A DNA stretch of 64,000 nt from Chitinophaga solisilvae (GTDB lineage Bacteria > Bacteroidota > Bacteroidia > Chitinophagales > Chitinophagaceae): positions 310,001 through 374,000 of the forward strand of contig NZ_JAABOK010000002.1 of NCBI RefSeq assembly GCF_009928525.1, given 5' to 3'. Numbering within the stretch: the stretch's first letter is position 1; the number at the start of each line of letters is the position of its first letter. A program made the position numbers and the translations under genes. Positions 45,379 to 54,870 of the stretch are shown here, in pieces. The notes beneath the pieces are model-generated. The model searched no databases. It saw only the letters and a program-made list of their open reading frames with translations, and was not told the origin of the DNA.

Positions 45379-48300
45379 TTGAAATTTACCCTCCCGACCG
45401 GCCTTATTGGAATGATTATCCTCCTGTTGTTTTCCGGACAAACTGTTCTGGCGCAGCAACCTGTGAATTTTTCGCCATTGAATTTTACGGAGAATAAAGG
45501 GCAGTGGGAGCCGGAGGTACTCTATAAAACGGAATTGGGCAATGCCGCCATTTTCCTGAAGAAAACAGGTTTTACTTTTCTTGTGCTGAATAATGATGAC
45601 CTGTTTGAACTGAATGATTATGTACACGGACATGCGCATGCGGCAGATACTTCCCGTAACAGCGCACAGTTACAGAACAAGCGCGCCGGTCAACCGCAGG
45701 CAGCTGCCACAGCACAGCAGCGCGCCGGCGAGAAACCGCCTCCACGGCCCAGCCGCATTCCGGATGTAAGAGGCCACGCCTATAACGTTACTTTTATCGG
45801 AGCAAATGAAAATGCAGAAATTGCGCCTGAAAAGCCGCAGGAAGCAATAGCCAACTATTTCATCGGAAAAGATCCGAAGAAATGGGCCTCCAATGTTAAA
45901 TCTTTTCAGGGTATCACCTACCGGGAACTGTACCCCGGCGTAGATGCACATATCTACTCTGAAGCCTCCCAGCTGAAATATGATCTTATCCTGCAACCCG
46001 GTGCCGATCCGGGAAAGATACAATTGTCCTACGAAGGAGCTGCCGGCCTGGAATTAAAAAAAGGGCAGCTCCTGATACATACCTCTGTAGGCGATGTTAT
46101 TGAACAGCTTCCATATGCATACCAGTATATCGGTAATCAGCGTGTGCCCGTTAAGGTTAGTTACCGGCTGAATGGCAATATCCTGGGATATCGTGTGTCC
46201 GGAGAATACAATCCTGCCTATCCCCTGATTATTGATCCGGTGTATGTGTTCTCCACTGTTTCGGGGGCACGCGCGGATAACTGGGGCTTTACCGCCACCT
46301 ACGATGATGCCGGCAGTTTTTACGGCGGCGGCATCGTGTTTGCCAATGGCTACCCGGTTACGCCCGGCGCTGTCCGCAGCGCTTTTGGCGGTGGTAACTT
46401 CGATATGGCAATCTCTAAATTTTCTTCCAACGGTACCCGGCTGCTGTACGCCACCTATCTGGGCGGCGGCGGACAGGACCAGCCACATAGTTTGTTTGTA
46501 GATCCTGCCGGTAATCTGGTGATTTCAGGCAGAACCAGTTCCGGCGATTTCCCGGAACTGAAACGCATCGGCACCGGCGGCGGCTGGGATATGGCAGTTG
46601 TGAAACTGAATGCTACCGGCACCGCTATCATCGGTAGCCTGGTTATCGGCGGCAGTGCAGACGATGGCGTGAATATCAGAGAAGCCCGCGCCGGTGGCGC
46701 ACAGGTGCTGTTACGCAACTACGGCGACGATGCCCGCAGCGAAGTGGTAATAGATGATGCCGGATATATTTATGTGGCCGGATGTACCCGCTCCAGTGAC
46801 TTTCCTACAACGCAGGGTGTATTCCAGCCTGCATTCCGGGGAGGACAGGATGGCGTGGTCATTAAAATCAATCCCCTCTGTAAAGATATTCTCTGGGCCA
46901 GCTATATCGGTGGCACACAGGAAGATGCGGCATATGTTATTGCCCTGAACGGCCTGAACTCCCTGTATGTTGCCGGTGGTACCGCCAGCATTGACTTCCC
47001 TACCACGCCCGGCGCATTGTATAAAGACTTCCGCGGAGGCGTATGCGATGGCTTCATTGCACATATCACCAACGACGGCAAGAGAATTATTGAAGCTACC
47101 TACCTCGGCGCCAATGATCCCGCGGCTGACCAGATATACGGTATTCAGCTCGATAGAAAAGGATTTGTGTATGTAATGGGCACCACAGAAGGAACCTGGC
47201 CCATCAAACTACTCAACCCTGCTACCGACTACAATGATAACTCCCTGCAGTTCATCTCCAAACTGAAGCCCAATCTTACTGAATTCGTATATTCCACCAC
47301 GTTCGGCAAACGCCGCAGCATTGCCAGCACACCGGCTATTTCACCCACCGCGTTCCTGGTAGACAGGTGCGAGAATGTGTATGTATCCGGATGGGGCGGC
47401 GGTATTAACCAGGAACTGAAGTACCCCAATTCCGGCACATTTAATATGCCGGTGAAGAACCCGCTGCTGGGAACAACCGATGGAATGGACTTTTACTTTT
47501 TCGTATTACAGCGGGATGCTGCCGGTATCCTTTTCGGCAGCTACTTCGGCGGAAATGGTTTGTATGAGCATGTGGACGGTGGTACCAGCCGTTTCGACCG
47601 CAACGGGGTTATCTATCAGGGCATCTGCGCCTGGTGTAATGTCAGCAACTCCGGTATTAAACCCCGCTACCCGACAACTCCCGGCGCCTATTCCAGCACG
47701 CCTCCGCGGGGATGTAACTTCGGCGCGCTCAAAATAGCCTTCAACCTGGACGGCGTGAAAGCAGGTGTGAAAACCCTGGACCGGCGCATGAACTACTGCG
47801 TGCCGGAAACCATTACTTTCATTGATACCACCCGCCTGCCGGCAGAAAGATGGGAATGGGATTTCGGAGACGGATCACCACTGGTAAATGGTAAAGATAC
47901 CATGTCGCACACCTATACCGCTGTAGGTGAATACACGATCCGTATGGTGAAATTTGATGCTAAAAGCTGTAATGGTTCAGATACCGCTTATGTAAAAGTA
48001 AAACTGGGCAATAACAAGGCCACACTCAAATTTGAAGGAAGGCGCCAGCCACCCTGTGAAGACCTGGCCTATATTTTCTTGAATGAGTCAGAACCCCAAG
48101 CACAGTTTAAGGATAATTCGTTCATATTTGACCTCGGTGACGGAAGTCCGCCGATAAATGTAGGTACAACTCAGTTCCCGATTACGCACAAGTTTGCTGC
48201 GCCGGGTGTGTATAATGTAAGTCTTACCCTGGTAGATAACAACTTCTGCAATGCCCCGCAAACAGAAACAGTTCCACTGCGTGTGGCCGTTAACGTTACT

Positions 48301-49053
48301 GCGCAGTTCGATGTGCCGGATACCGTATGTGTGGGTACCACCCTGAAGATGGAGAATACGACCCTGGGTGGAGAAAGTTTTGTCTGGACATTTGAAGATG
48401 ATAATACCACTACCACAGATCCCTATCCGCTGCATACCTTCAACCGGCCCGGCAGATGGAAGATCAAGCTGCTGGCGCTGGATGAGAATACCTGTAATAA
48501 AAAGGACAGCATCACCAAAACGGTGCTGGTAGCAGAACCGCCGCAGGTAGATTTTGATTACTCACCGCTCAAGCCTGTAGAAAATACACCGCTGACCTTC
48601 ACTAATTTATCTATCGGCGCTACCAAATATCTCTGGAACTTCGGTGACGGTGATACTACCTCAGCCGTAAATCCGCAGCATCAGTATCTGCGATCAGGTA
48701 CCTACAACGTATGTCTGACCGCCGCTAACCCTGAAGGCTGTACGGAAACCAAATGTAAAATGGTAAGTGCTATCGTGGTGCCGTTATTTGACGTACCTTC
48801 TGCCTTCTCGCCCAACAATGACGGGATGAATGATGTTTTCTATGTGAAAGGCTTCGGCGTAACAAAATTCAATCTTAAAATATTCAACCGCTGGGGACAA
48901 CTGGTATTTGAAAGCAGCGATCAGCGGATAGGATGGGATGGGCGTTTCAAAGGGGCGGTGCAGCCAATGGATGCATATGCCTATGTGGTGAACCTTGAAT
49001 TTACAGACGGCACCAAAGCAAACAGGTCCGGAAGTGTAACCTTGTTAAGATGA
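45379..49053 (+). CDS. Giant SBBP/PKD surface protein with CHU_C sorting domain
   Basis: A 1224-residue secreted protein from a TTG start (no better start precedes the signal peptide GLIGMIILLLFSGQTVLAQ). N-terminal domain with FTENKGQWEPEVLYK; then SBBP-type beta-propeller repeats at about 300-780 (DNWGFTATYDDAGSFY, ATYLGGGGQDQPHSL, ASYIGGTQEDAAYV); several PKD modules at about 800-1130 (WEWDFGDGSPLV, YLWNFGDGDTTS); and a CHU_C domain at the end (SAFSPNNDGMNDVF, IFNRWGQLVF). Exported by T9SS. The next gene is a PorP/SprF protein 6 bases later, the usual partner for type B sorting. Confidence 0.9.
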   Translation: MKFTLPTGLIGMIILLLFSGQTVLAQQPVNFSPLNFTENKGQWEPEVLYKTELGNAAIFLKKTGFTFLVLNNDDLFELNDYVHGHAHAADTSRNSAQLQNKRAGQPQAAATAQQRAGEKPPPRPSRIPDVRGHAYNVTFIGANENAEIAPEKPQEAIANYFIGKDPKKWASNVKSFQGITYRELYPGVDAHIYSEASQLKYDLILQPGADPGKIQLSYEGAAGLELKKGQLLIHTSVGDVIEQLPYAYQYIGNQRVPVKVSYRLNGNILGYRVSGEYNPAYPLIIDPVYVFSTVSGARADNWGFTATYDDAGSFYGGGIVFANGYPVTPGAVRSAFGGGNFDMAISKFSSNGTRLLYATYLGGGGQDQPHSLFVDPAGNLVISGRTSSGDFPELKRIGTGGGWDMAVVKLNATGTAIIGSLVIGGSADDGVNIREARAGGAQVLLRNYGDDARSEVVIDDAGYIYVAGCTRSSDFPTTQGVFQPAFRGGQDGVVIKINPLCKDILWASYIGGTQEDAAYVIALNGLNSLYVAGGTASIDFPTTPGALYKDFRGGVCDGFIAHITNDGKRIIEATYLGANDPAADQIYGIQLDRKGFVYVMGTTEGTWPIKLLNPATDYNDNSLQFISKLKPNLTEFVYSTTFGKRRSIASTPAISPTAFLVDRCENVYVSGWGGGINQELKYPNSGTFNMPVKNPLLGTTDGMDFYFFVLQRDAAGILFGSYFGGNGLYEHVDGGTSRFDRNGVIYQGICAWCNVSNSGIKPRYPTTPGAYSSTPPRGCNFGALKIAFNLDGVKAGVKTLDRRMNYCVPETITFIDTTRLPAERWEWDFGDGSPLVNGKDTMSHTYTAVGEYTIRMVKFDAKSCNGSDTAYVKVKLGNNKATLKFEGRRQPPCEDLAYIFLNESEPQAQFKDNSFIFDLGDGSPPINVGTTQFPITHKFAAPGVYNVSLTLVDNNFCNAPQTETVPLRVAVNVTAQFDVPDTVCVGTTLKMENTTLGGESFVWTFEDDNTTTTDPYPLHTFNRPGRWKIKLLALDENTCNKKDSITKTVLVAEPPQVDFDYSPLKPVENTPLTFTNLSIGATKYLWNFGDGDTTSAVNPQHQYLRSGTYNVCLTAANPEGCTETKCKMVSAIVVPLFDVPSAFSPNNDGMNDVFYVKGFGVTKFNLKIFNRWGQLVFESSDQRIGWDGRFKGAVQPMDAYAYVVNLEFTDGTKANRSGSVTLLR

Positions 49054-49059
49054 TGAGCC

Positions 49060-50085
49060 ATGAAGAAGCAGATTGTTAAAATTACCACAGTATTACTGAT
49101 ACTGATAAGTGCTGCCGGAAGCGGAACTGCGCAGGACCTGCACTTCTCCCAGTATTTCAATTCACCGTTAACCACCAACCCGGCGAACACGGGGTTTATT
49201 CCTGACGGTAACTACCGCATCGGAATCAACTACCGCAATCAGTGGGCTTCCATACCGGTGCCTTATAAAACCATGTCGGTATACGGGGACTTCCAGCTAT
49301 TACGCGATCAGCTGGTATATGGCTGGGTAGGCGTTGGCGGCGTGATTCTGCGCGATGTGGCCGGCAGCGGAAACCTTACTTCCACCAAAGGATACGCTAC
49401 TGTGGCTTACCACCAGCTGCTGGGCGAAAGCAGCCTGTTGTCGCTGGGTTTCGAAGCCGGTTCTGCCAACAAACGGGTGGATATCACCAAGCTGACATTC
49501 GGCGACCAGTGGAATGGTAAATTCTTTGACTCGCAGATGCCTACTGCAGAACCGTTTACACAGTCCAGCGTCAATTATTTTGATATGAATGTAGGAATGA
49601 ACTACGCTTACTTTCCTACGGATAATATTTATGTTAATACCGGCTTTGCTGTACAACATGTCAACAAGCCGAGGGAAACCTTTTATGACGGTGATAACAT
49701 CGTTCCACGCCGGTACATCGGATTCCTGAATGCGAGTATCAAACTGAGCGATCAGGTAATCATCAATCCGAGCGCCTATTATGCGCAGCAGGCCAAATCG
49801 CATGAAACGGTGATCGGGTTGAATGCTGCCTATAACCTTTCCGGCGACGGTGTGCAGCAGGCTTATGGCGGTATCTACTACAGAGCGGGCGATGCAGCGG
49901 TGTTCATGGTAGGCTACCAGCTAAGCAATGTAAAACTGATGTTCAGTTATGATGTAACTACATCAGCTTTATCTTCTTCCAACAGCCGCCGGGGCGCTTA
50001 TGAAATAGGTATAGTATACAGCGGTCTGTACTCCAACCGCTCTTTCAACAATGCTAAAAGATCCACTATCTGCCCTTCCTTCTAA
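49060..50085 (+). CDS. PorP/SprF-family T9SS outer-membrane protein
   Basis: A 341-residue beta-barrel-like protein with a signal peptide (ISAAGSGTAQ) and the family start DLHFSQYFNSPLTTNPANTG. Repeated amphipathic strands (YGWVGVGGVILRD, GGIYYRAGDAAVF, VKLMFSYDV) continue to the C-terminus. Members pair with T9SS type B substrates: SprF is needed for SprB export. Here it starts 6 bases after the CHU_C protein, so it probably exports or anchors that protein. Other PorP-type members serve the core system. Confidence 0.92.
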   Translation: MKKQIVKITTVLLILISAAGSGTAQDLHFSQYFNSPLTTNPANTGFIPDGNYRIGINYRNQWASIPVPYKTMSVYGDFQLLRDQLVYGWVGVGGVILRDVAGSGNLTSTKGYATVAYHQLLGESSLLSLGFEAGSANKRVDITKLTFGDQWNGKFFDSQMPTAEPFTQSSVNYFDMNVGMNYAYFPTDNIYVNTGFAVQHVNKPRETFYDGDNIVPRRYIGFLNASIKLSDQVIINPSAYYAQQAKSHETVIGLNAAYNLSGDGVQQAYGGIYYRAGDAAVFMVGYQLSNVKLMFSYDVTTSALSSSNSRRGAYEIGIVYSGLYSNRSFNNAKRSTICPSF

Positions 50086-50185
50086 AGGGCAGCCGGTGCC
50101 GGTAATGGAATGCATGCGGCGAATAACCCACATTTGCTTCGGGAATACCCCCTGCACTTACAACTGTAAAATTTAAATACAAGGT

Positions 50186-50764
50186 ATGAAACGTTTACTG
50201 ACAGGCATCTTCTTTCTGGTTATCGCTCAGCTGGCGCATGCACAGTATTATAAAACTGATACCAGCATACGCAAAGGCTTCGATCCTTCCCGCCTGATAC
50301 TGGGAGGCTCGCTGGGTATGGTGTTCGGCGATTATACCAATGTTGATATTTCCCCCCTCGTAGGCTATCGCTTTAATGATTATATCGCAGCAGGTATCAA
50401 CATAAATGCACAATACGGACAATTCAAAGCCTATAATTACAATGGCGATGTAGCACAGCGCGACAAATACACCATCTTCGGCGGTGGCGTCTGGGGGCGG
50501 GTATACCCTGTACCCATGCTGTTTGTCCACATTCAGCCTGAATACAATTATATCTCCCAGAAATCAACTTTTTATACAAATCCTAAACAAACCCTCAGCA
50601 CCAGTTACACCGTTCCAAGCCTCCTCCTCGGCGCCGGCTACACACAAAGCGTAGGCGGCAGGGTAGGAATCGGCATTTCCATCCTGTACGATGTCATTCA
50701 GGATAACCGCTCACCTTACCGGAATAATGTGATTTACCGCGTAGGCGCAGGTTTAGGCTTTTAG
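50186..50764 (+). CDS. Outer-membrane beta-barrel protein
   Basis: A 192-residue protein with a signal peptide (QLAHAQYYK). The body has alternating hydrophobic strands with many Tyr and Gly (GGSLGMVFGDYTNV, FGGGVWGRVYPVP, LLLGAGYTQSVGGRVG) and ends in a Phe (GAGLGF). This fits a small 8-stranded porin-like barrel. Function unknown; it may act with the PorP/SprF protein upstream, 100 bases away. Its stop touches palindrome E16. Confidence 0.8.
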   Translation: MKRLLTGIFFLVIAQLAHAQYYKTDTSIRKGFDPSRLILGGSLGMVFGDYTNVDISPLVGYRFNDYIAAGININAQYGQFKAYNYNGDVAQRDKYTIFGGGVWGRVYPVPMLFVHIQPEYNYISQKSTFYTNPKQTLSTSYTVPSLLLGAGYTQSVGGRVGIGISILYDVIQDNRSPYRNNVIYRVGAGLGF

Positions 50765-50894
50765 CAATTACGAATTACGAATTACGAATGATGAGTTATG
50801 AGTTGGGGCGAAGATTAAAGCGGATGATAAATATTTTACCCGCTTTAATCTTCGCCCCAACTCATAATTCTTAATTCATCATTCGTAATTGCTA
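50762..50894. repeat. Intergenic palindrome E16 (heptamer family, arms unequal)
   Basis: Both ends read TAGCAATTACGAAT outward, but the left arm has two extra heptamers and the right arm has a GAATTAA insertion. The inner 30 bases (GAGTTGGGGCGAAGATTAAAGCGG in pieces) pair perfectly. Between co-directional genes. Confidence 0.93.
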
Positions 50895-50951
50895 AAGGTT
50901 ATCTGTGTGTTAAATAGTTTATAAAGGCTAAACTTTATTTTACAAGATTTA

Positions 50952-50959
50952 TATCTTTG
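50952..50959 (+). promoter_or_regulatory. Candidate -7 box for the phosphonatase-like hydrolase
   Basis: TATCTTTG matches TAnnTTTG, 24 bases before ATG 50984. It argues against the longer start at 50957. Confidence 0.45.
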
Positions 50960-50983
50960 TACCCAGAAAATAATTTTAAAGCG

Positions 50984-51661
50984 ATGGGAATTAAGTTAGC
51001 CGTTTTTGATATTGCCGGCACCACTTTGCATGATGAATCCAATGTAGCGCTGGTATTGCAGCAGGCTATTGCAGCAGCAGGTGTGCAGGTAACGCTGGAG
51101 GAGGTAAATGAGGTAATGGGATATGCGAAACCTTATGCGATCAGGTATTTGCTGGAGCAGCACCAGCATCCGCGTTTTGAGGATGCAGATTATATTACTG
51201 AACTCCATACGCTGTTTGTGACGCGTATGAAGGAACATTACGAGACCAGCACTGTGGTAAGGGAGAAAGAAGGTGTTTCCGGCGTATTTGCCGCATTGAG
51301 GGAGAAAGGTATTAAAGTAGCGCTGGATACAGGTTTCGACAGAGGTATTACCGATGTTATTCTGGACAGAACCGGCTGGCAGAAGTCAGGGTTGATTGAT
51401 GCAGTATGGACCAGCGATGAAGTGCCGCACGGCCGTCCTTATCCGTATATGATCTATAACATTATGGAGGAGCTGGAAATTCGCAGCATACAGTCGGTAG
51501 CGAAAATAGGCGATACCACTTCCGACCTGGAAGAAGGTACCAATGCAGGCTGCCGTTATGTGATAGGTGTAACTACAGGCGCATACAGCCGCGAAGAGCT
51601 GGAGAAAGGTCCGCATACCCACCTGGTGGCTTCTCTGGATGAAATACTTTCTATTTTCTAA
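50984..51661 (+). CDS. Phosphonatase-like HAD hydrolase (PhnX-like, TIGR03351 type)
   Basis: A 225-residue HAD-superfamily enzyme starting MGIKLAVFDIAGTT (nucleophile Asp with the Ala-Gly-Thr-Thr variant shared with phosphonoacetaldehyde hydrolases). Later motifs: ALDTGFDRG (motif 2), and KIGDTTSDLEEGTNAGC (motif 4) plus VIGVTTGAYS. It lies 18 bases before the FAD oxidoreductase below. This two-gene pairing is described for the TIGR03351/TIGR03364 families, proposed to break down an aminophosphonate other than 2-AEP. Chemistry here is inferred. Confidence 0.85.
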   Translation: MGIKLAVFDIAGTTLHDESNVALVLQQAIAAAGVQVTLEEVNEVMGYAKPYAIRYLLEQHQHPRFEDADYITELHTLFVTRMKEHYETSTVVREKEGVSGVFAALREKGIKVALDTGFDRGITDVILDRTGWQKSGLIDAVWTSDEVPHGRPYPYMIYNIMEELEIRSIQSVAKIGDTTSDLEEGTNAGCRYVIGVTTGAYSREELEKGPHTHLVASLDEILSIF

Positions 51662-51679
51662 TCTGTCTATCTCATATTA

Positions 51680-52810
51680 ATGATGCAACAACAACAGGCT
51701 GATGTAGCTGTAATAGGCGCAGGTATTGTAGGACTGGCCATGGCGTATAAGCTGGCCGGCAAAGGGAAAAAAGTAGTTTTATTTGAACGCAACAGCAGGG
51801 CTATCAGCGCTTCTATCCGCAACTTCGGACTGGTATGGCCTATCGGGCAGTCTGCCGGCAAAATGTATAACCGCGCTATGCACAGCCGCGCCGTATGGAA
51901 ACAGCTGGCAGCGGAAACGGGCCTGCAATGCAATGAAACGGGGTCGCTGCATCTGGTATATGAAAAGGATGAGCTGGCAGTGCTGGAAGAATTCGCGCAG
52001 GCCGCACCCGGCAATGGTTACGCATGTGAACTGATTTCCCCCGATAAAATAGGCAACTACACCAAAGCCATTAAAACCGATGGTCTGAAAGGCGCGTTGT
52101 GGAGTAATACTGAAATGACGGTTAATCCCCGTCAGGCCAGTGCTGCCATAGCCAGGCATCTGGAAGAGAAAATGAACGTAACCGTGCGTTTTAATACAGC
52201 CGTTAACGGTATCAGCCTGCCATATATCGAAACAAAAGACGAAAAATGGAAGGTAGACCAGGTGTATGTCTGCAGCGGCGCCGATTTCGAAACATTATAC
52301 CCTGCAGCCTATGCAGCAGCACCGCTGACTAAATGCAAACTGCAGATGATGCGCACCATCCCGCAGCCGGACAACTGGCAGCTGGGACCTGCACTGTGCG
52401 CCGGCCTCACCCTGGCGCACTATGCGGCTTTCAATACCTGCGAAACACTGGTACCGCTGAAAGAACGCTTCCGCCAGGAAATGCCGGAATATGTAAAATG
52501 GGGTATTCATCTCCTGATTTCACAAAACGGCGCCGGCGAGCTGACAATCGGCGATTCCCACGAATATGGTCCGGACTTCGAACCATTTGATAAAGCCTTC
52601 ATCAACGATTTAATTCTGAAATATATGCACACCTTCCTGGCGGCGCCTACCAGCACCATCCAGGAACAATGGCATGGCATTTACCCTAAACTCACCAACG
52701 GAGGTACAGAGCTTATCCTCACCCCTGAAAAGGACGTAACGATTGTAAATGCCCTCAGCGGCGCAGGCATGACGTTGTCGTTCGGGCTGGCGGAAGAACT
52801 GGTTGGATAG
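51680..52810 (+). CDS. FAD-dependent oxidoreductase (TIGR03364 type)
   Basis: A 376-residue flavoenzyme of the DAO superfamily. The N-terminus has VAVIGAGIVGLAMAYKLAG and, after beta-2, VVLFER; RNFGLVWPIGQ and the C-terminal NALSGAGMTLSFG complete the FAD fold. It follows the phosphonatase-like gene by 18 bases, matching the known pair in which this enzyme would oxidatively deaminate an aminophosphonate and pass the aldehyde on. No phosphonate transporter is adjacent. The ATG at 51683 is an alternative start. Confidence 0.87.
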   Translation: MMQQQQADVAVIGAGIVGLAMAYKLAGKGKKVVLFERNSRAISASIRNFGLVWPIGQSAGKMYNRAMHSRAVWKQLAAETGLQCNETGSLHLVYEKDELAVLEEFAQAAPGNGYACELISPDKIGNYTKAIKTDGLKGALWSNTEMTVNPRQASAAIARHLEEKMNVTVRFNTAVNGISLPYIETKDEKWKVDQVYVCSGADFETLYPAAYAAAPLTKCKLQMMRTIPQPDNWQLGPALCAGLTLAHYAAFNTCETLVPLKERFRQEMPEYVKWGIHLLISQNGAGELTIGDSHEYGPDFEPFDKAFINDLILKYMHTFLAAPTSTIQEQWHGIYPKLTNGGTELILTPEKDVTIVNALSGAGMTLSFGLAEELVG

Positions 52811-52824
52811 GAATTACAAAAAAG

Positions 52825-52969
52825 AATTACGAATTACGAATTGCGAATTACGAATGCAGAAGCGAAGAGCTAAGCAAAGACTGAAGAGGATAACTATAAA
52901 ATATCTGCTTCAGTCTTTGCTTAGCTCTTCGCTTCTGCATTCGTAATTCGCAATTCGTAATTCGTAATT
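52825..52969. repeat. Intergenic palindrome E17 (heptamer family, simple)
   Basis: Four heptamers per arm, then AATGCAGAAGCGAAGAGC and TAAGCAAAGACTGAAG with complement. Long arms of about 62 bases and few mismatches. Confidence 0.94.
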
Positions 52970-53056
52970 GCAAAGCATAAATTCTGATTAGAAAAAGCTC
53001 AAATGATATTAGGTTTTTGCTTAAATAATTAATAAATTAAATGCAGATGAAACGTT

Positions 53057-53176
53057 ATGAAAAACAATCGCCGCAAAACGATTATACTTTCCTGTATTTA
53101 TTTCCCGGTAATCGTATTATCCAGCTTTAGCAACGTTTCTGCAGCCAGGTTACTCAACATGGCTGCATGTTCATAA
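53057..53176 (+). CDS. Possible 39-residue secreted peptide
   Basis: ATG at 53057 to TAA at 53174-53176. The peptide starts MKNNRRKTIILSCIYFP, with a basic start, a hydrophobic stretch and SNVSAARLL, resembling a signal peptide with nearly no mature part. A hairpin terminator follows at 53188. Nothing similar was recognised. It could be a leader peptide, a small membrane peptide or chance. Confidence 0.3.
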   Translation: MKNNRRKTIILSCIYFPVIVLSSFSNVSAARLLNMAACS

Positions 53177-53187
53177 CGTGTTAAATG

Positions 53188-53225
53188 TAAAGCAGGTTTC
53201 TTTTGAGTTACCTGCTTTATTTCTT
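53188..53225 (+). terminator. Hairpin after the possible 39-residue peptide
   Basis: TAAAGCAGGT (53188-53197) and ACCTGCTTTA (53210-53219), 12-base loop, followed by a weak T-rich tail (TTTCTTTG). An intrinsic terminator is plausible. Confidence 0.55.
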
Positions 53226-53319
53226 TGTTGCATTATATGCTGTAAGCCAAAATTCCATAAATTACAGGGCGTCTGTAAATCAGTACAGTCGTGTTGAATA
53301 GCATATAAACAGCAATCGC

Positions 53320-54018
53320 ATGAATGATAGTTTAAAAAATCTTAAAGAAAGAGACTGGACCGAAACGAGAGCGCATTCCAGCTGGCAGATATTCAAAATT
53401 ATGGCGGAATTTGTGGATGGCTTTGAGTCACTGGCAAAGATAGGTCCATGTATATCCATTTTTGGTTCGGCCCGTACAAAGCCGGGTAACCGGTATTATG
53501 ACCTGGCGCAGGAGATCGCGCACCGGCTTGCAGAAGAAGGATTTGGTATTATCACCGGCGGAGGCCCGGGCGTGATGGAAGCAGCCAATAAAGGAGCGCA
53601 GTCTGCGAACGGTAAATCTGTGGGCGCCAATATTACGCTGCCGCACGAACAATACCCCAATAACTTCATCGATGCGGACAAGCGCCTCAATTTCGATTAC
53701 TTTTTTGTCAGAAAGGTGATGTTCACCAAATATTCACAGGGGTTTGTCATGATGCCGGGCGGTTTCGGAACAATGGACGAATTCTTTGAAGTGGCTACGC
53801 TTATTCAGACAAAAAAAATGGAAGAAACGCCGATGGTGCTCGTTGGACGCGAGTACTGGAGTGGCCTGCTGGAATGGATCCGCACCGTTATGATGGAGAA
53901 GGAAAGCAATATTAACCCGGCAGACCTCGATCTGTTGCAGCTTTTCGATACTGCAGATGAAGTAGTGGAGTACTTCCGCGTATTCTATACCACCAATAAA
54001 TTAAGACCCAACTTCTAG
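53320..54018 (+). CDS. LOG/TIGR00730-family Rossmann-fold protein
   Basis: A 232-residue protein of the lysine-decarboxylase-like (LOG) family, whose characterised members are cytokinin-nucleoside-monophosphate phosphoribohydrolases or nucleotide 5'-monophosphate nucleosidases. SIFGSARTKPGN, ITGGGPGVMEAANKGA and the signature PGGFGTMDEFFE are present. The bacterial role is likely nucleotide salvage or house-cleaning. A hairpin (54029-54078) follows. Confidence 0.9.
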   Translation: MNDSLKNLKERDWTETRAHSSWQIFKIMAEFVDGFESLAKIGPCISIFGSARTKPGNRYYDLAQEIAHRLAEEGFGIITGGGPGVMEAANKGAQSANGKSVGANITLPHEQYPNNFIDADKRLNFDYFFVRKVMFTKYSQGFVMMPGGFGTMDEFFEVATLIQTKKMEETPMVLVGREYWSGLLEWIRTVMMEKESNINPADLDLLQLFDTADEVVEYFRVFYTTNKLRPNF

Positions 54019-54028
54019 TGCATATACG

Positions 54029-54078
54029 ATAAACGTACTTCTTCCCGGAAGAATAAATCCGGGAAGAAAAACGTTTAT
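54029..54078 (+). terminator. Hairpin downstream of the LOG-family gene
   Basis: ATAAACGT (54029-54036) pairs with ACGTTTAT (54071-54078), and within it CTTCTTCCCGGA pairs with TCCGGGAAGAA, leaving an 8-base loop. No strong T tract directly after it. Confidence 0.5.
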
Positions 54079-54190
54079 GGTTATAGGTTAGCGTCTTCAT
54101 ATCTTTTTTTATTATCAAAAAAAAGTATATGTTGCGCCGCTATTGCAGGCAGCTAACTGCTTTTTTCATAGCTTTGCTCAAATTTTTGAT

Positions 54191-54832
54191 ATGGAGCTTA
54201 TACCAGCAGCTGTGGAGGCGTTTGCAGAAAAATATACAACACCTGAAGATACGGTATTGTATAAACTGAACCGTGAAACGCATTTGAAAGTGGAGCTGCC
54301 GCATATGCTGAGCGGACATGTACAGGGCCAGTTCCTGCGCATGATCAGCCAGATGATACGGCCGCATCGCATCCTGGAGCTGGGAACCTTCACTGGTTAT
54401 GCTGCCATCTGTCTGGCTGCAGGTCTGGAAAAAGACGGTATGCTGCATACCATAGATATCAACGAAGAGCTGGAAACGCTTTGTACGCAATACTTTGAAG
54501 CCTCCGGATATGCTGACCGCATAAAAATGCATATCGGAAAGGCAGCAGAGGTACTGACGAACCTGGATGAGGTATTTGACCTCGTGTTTATTGATGCAGA
54601 CAAAGCAGGATACGTTCATTATTATGACCTCGTGTGGGAGAAACTGAGGCCCGGTGGCATTATCCTTGCCGATAATGTACTGTATCACGGTCAGGTATTA
54701 CAGCCTGAAAGTGAACAGGGGGGCCAGGCGAAAGCAATGGTCAGATTTTGTGAGAAAGTGCTGGCAGATGACCGTGCAGAGCAGGTATTACTTACCATCC
54801 GCGACGGCGTACTGATGATCCGGAAAAAATAG
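54191..54832 (+). CDS. Class I SAM-dependent O-methyltransferase (CCoAOMT type)
   Basis: A 213-residue methyltransferase. The frame opens at 54143, but MELIPAAVEAFAEKYT at 54191 is the natural start. Motif I is ILELGTFTGYAAICLA; TIDINEELETL, VFIDADKAGYVHYYD (metal-binding Asp) and ILADNVLYHGQV follow in the usual order of metal-dependent catechol-type O-methyltransferases. Length is typical (about 215). The substrate is unknown. Confidence 0.9.
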   Translation: MELIPAAVEAFAEKYTTPEDTVLYKLNRETHLKVELPHMLSGHVQGQFLRMISQMIRPHRILELGTFTGYAAICLAAGLEKDGMLHTIDINEELETLCTQYFEASGYADRIKMHIGKAAEVLTNLDEVFDLVFIDADKAGYVHYYDLVWEKLRPGGIILADNVLYHGQVLQPESEQGGQAKAMVRFCEKVLADDRAEQVLLTIRDGVLMIRKK

Positions 54833-54870
54833 CCGGCACCACCAACAATGCCCATTAAATTCAACAATAC

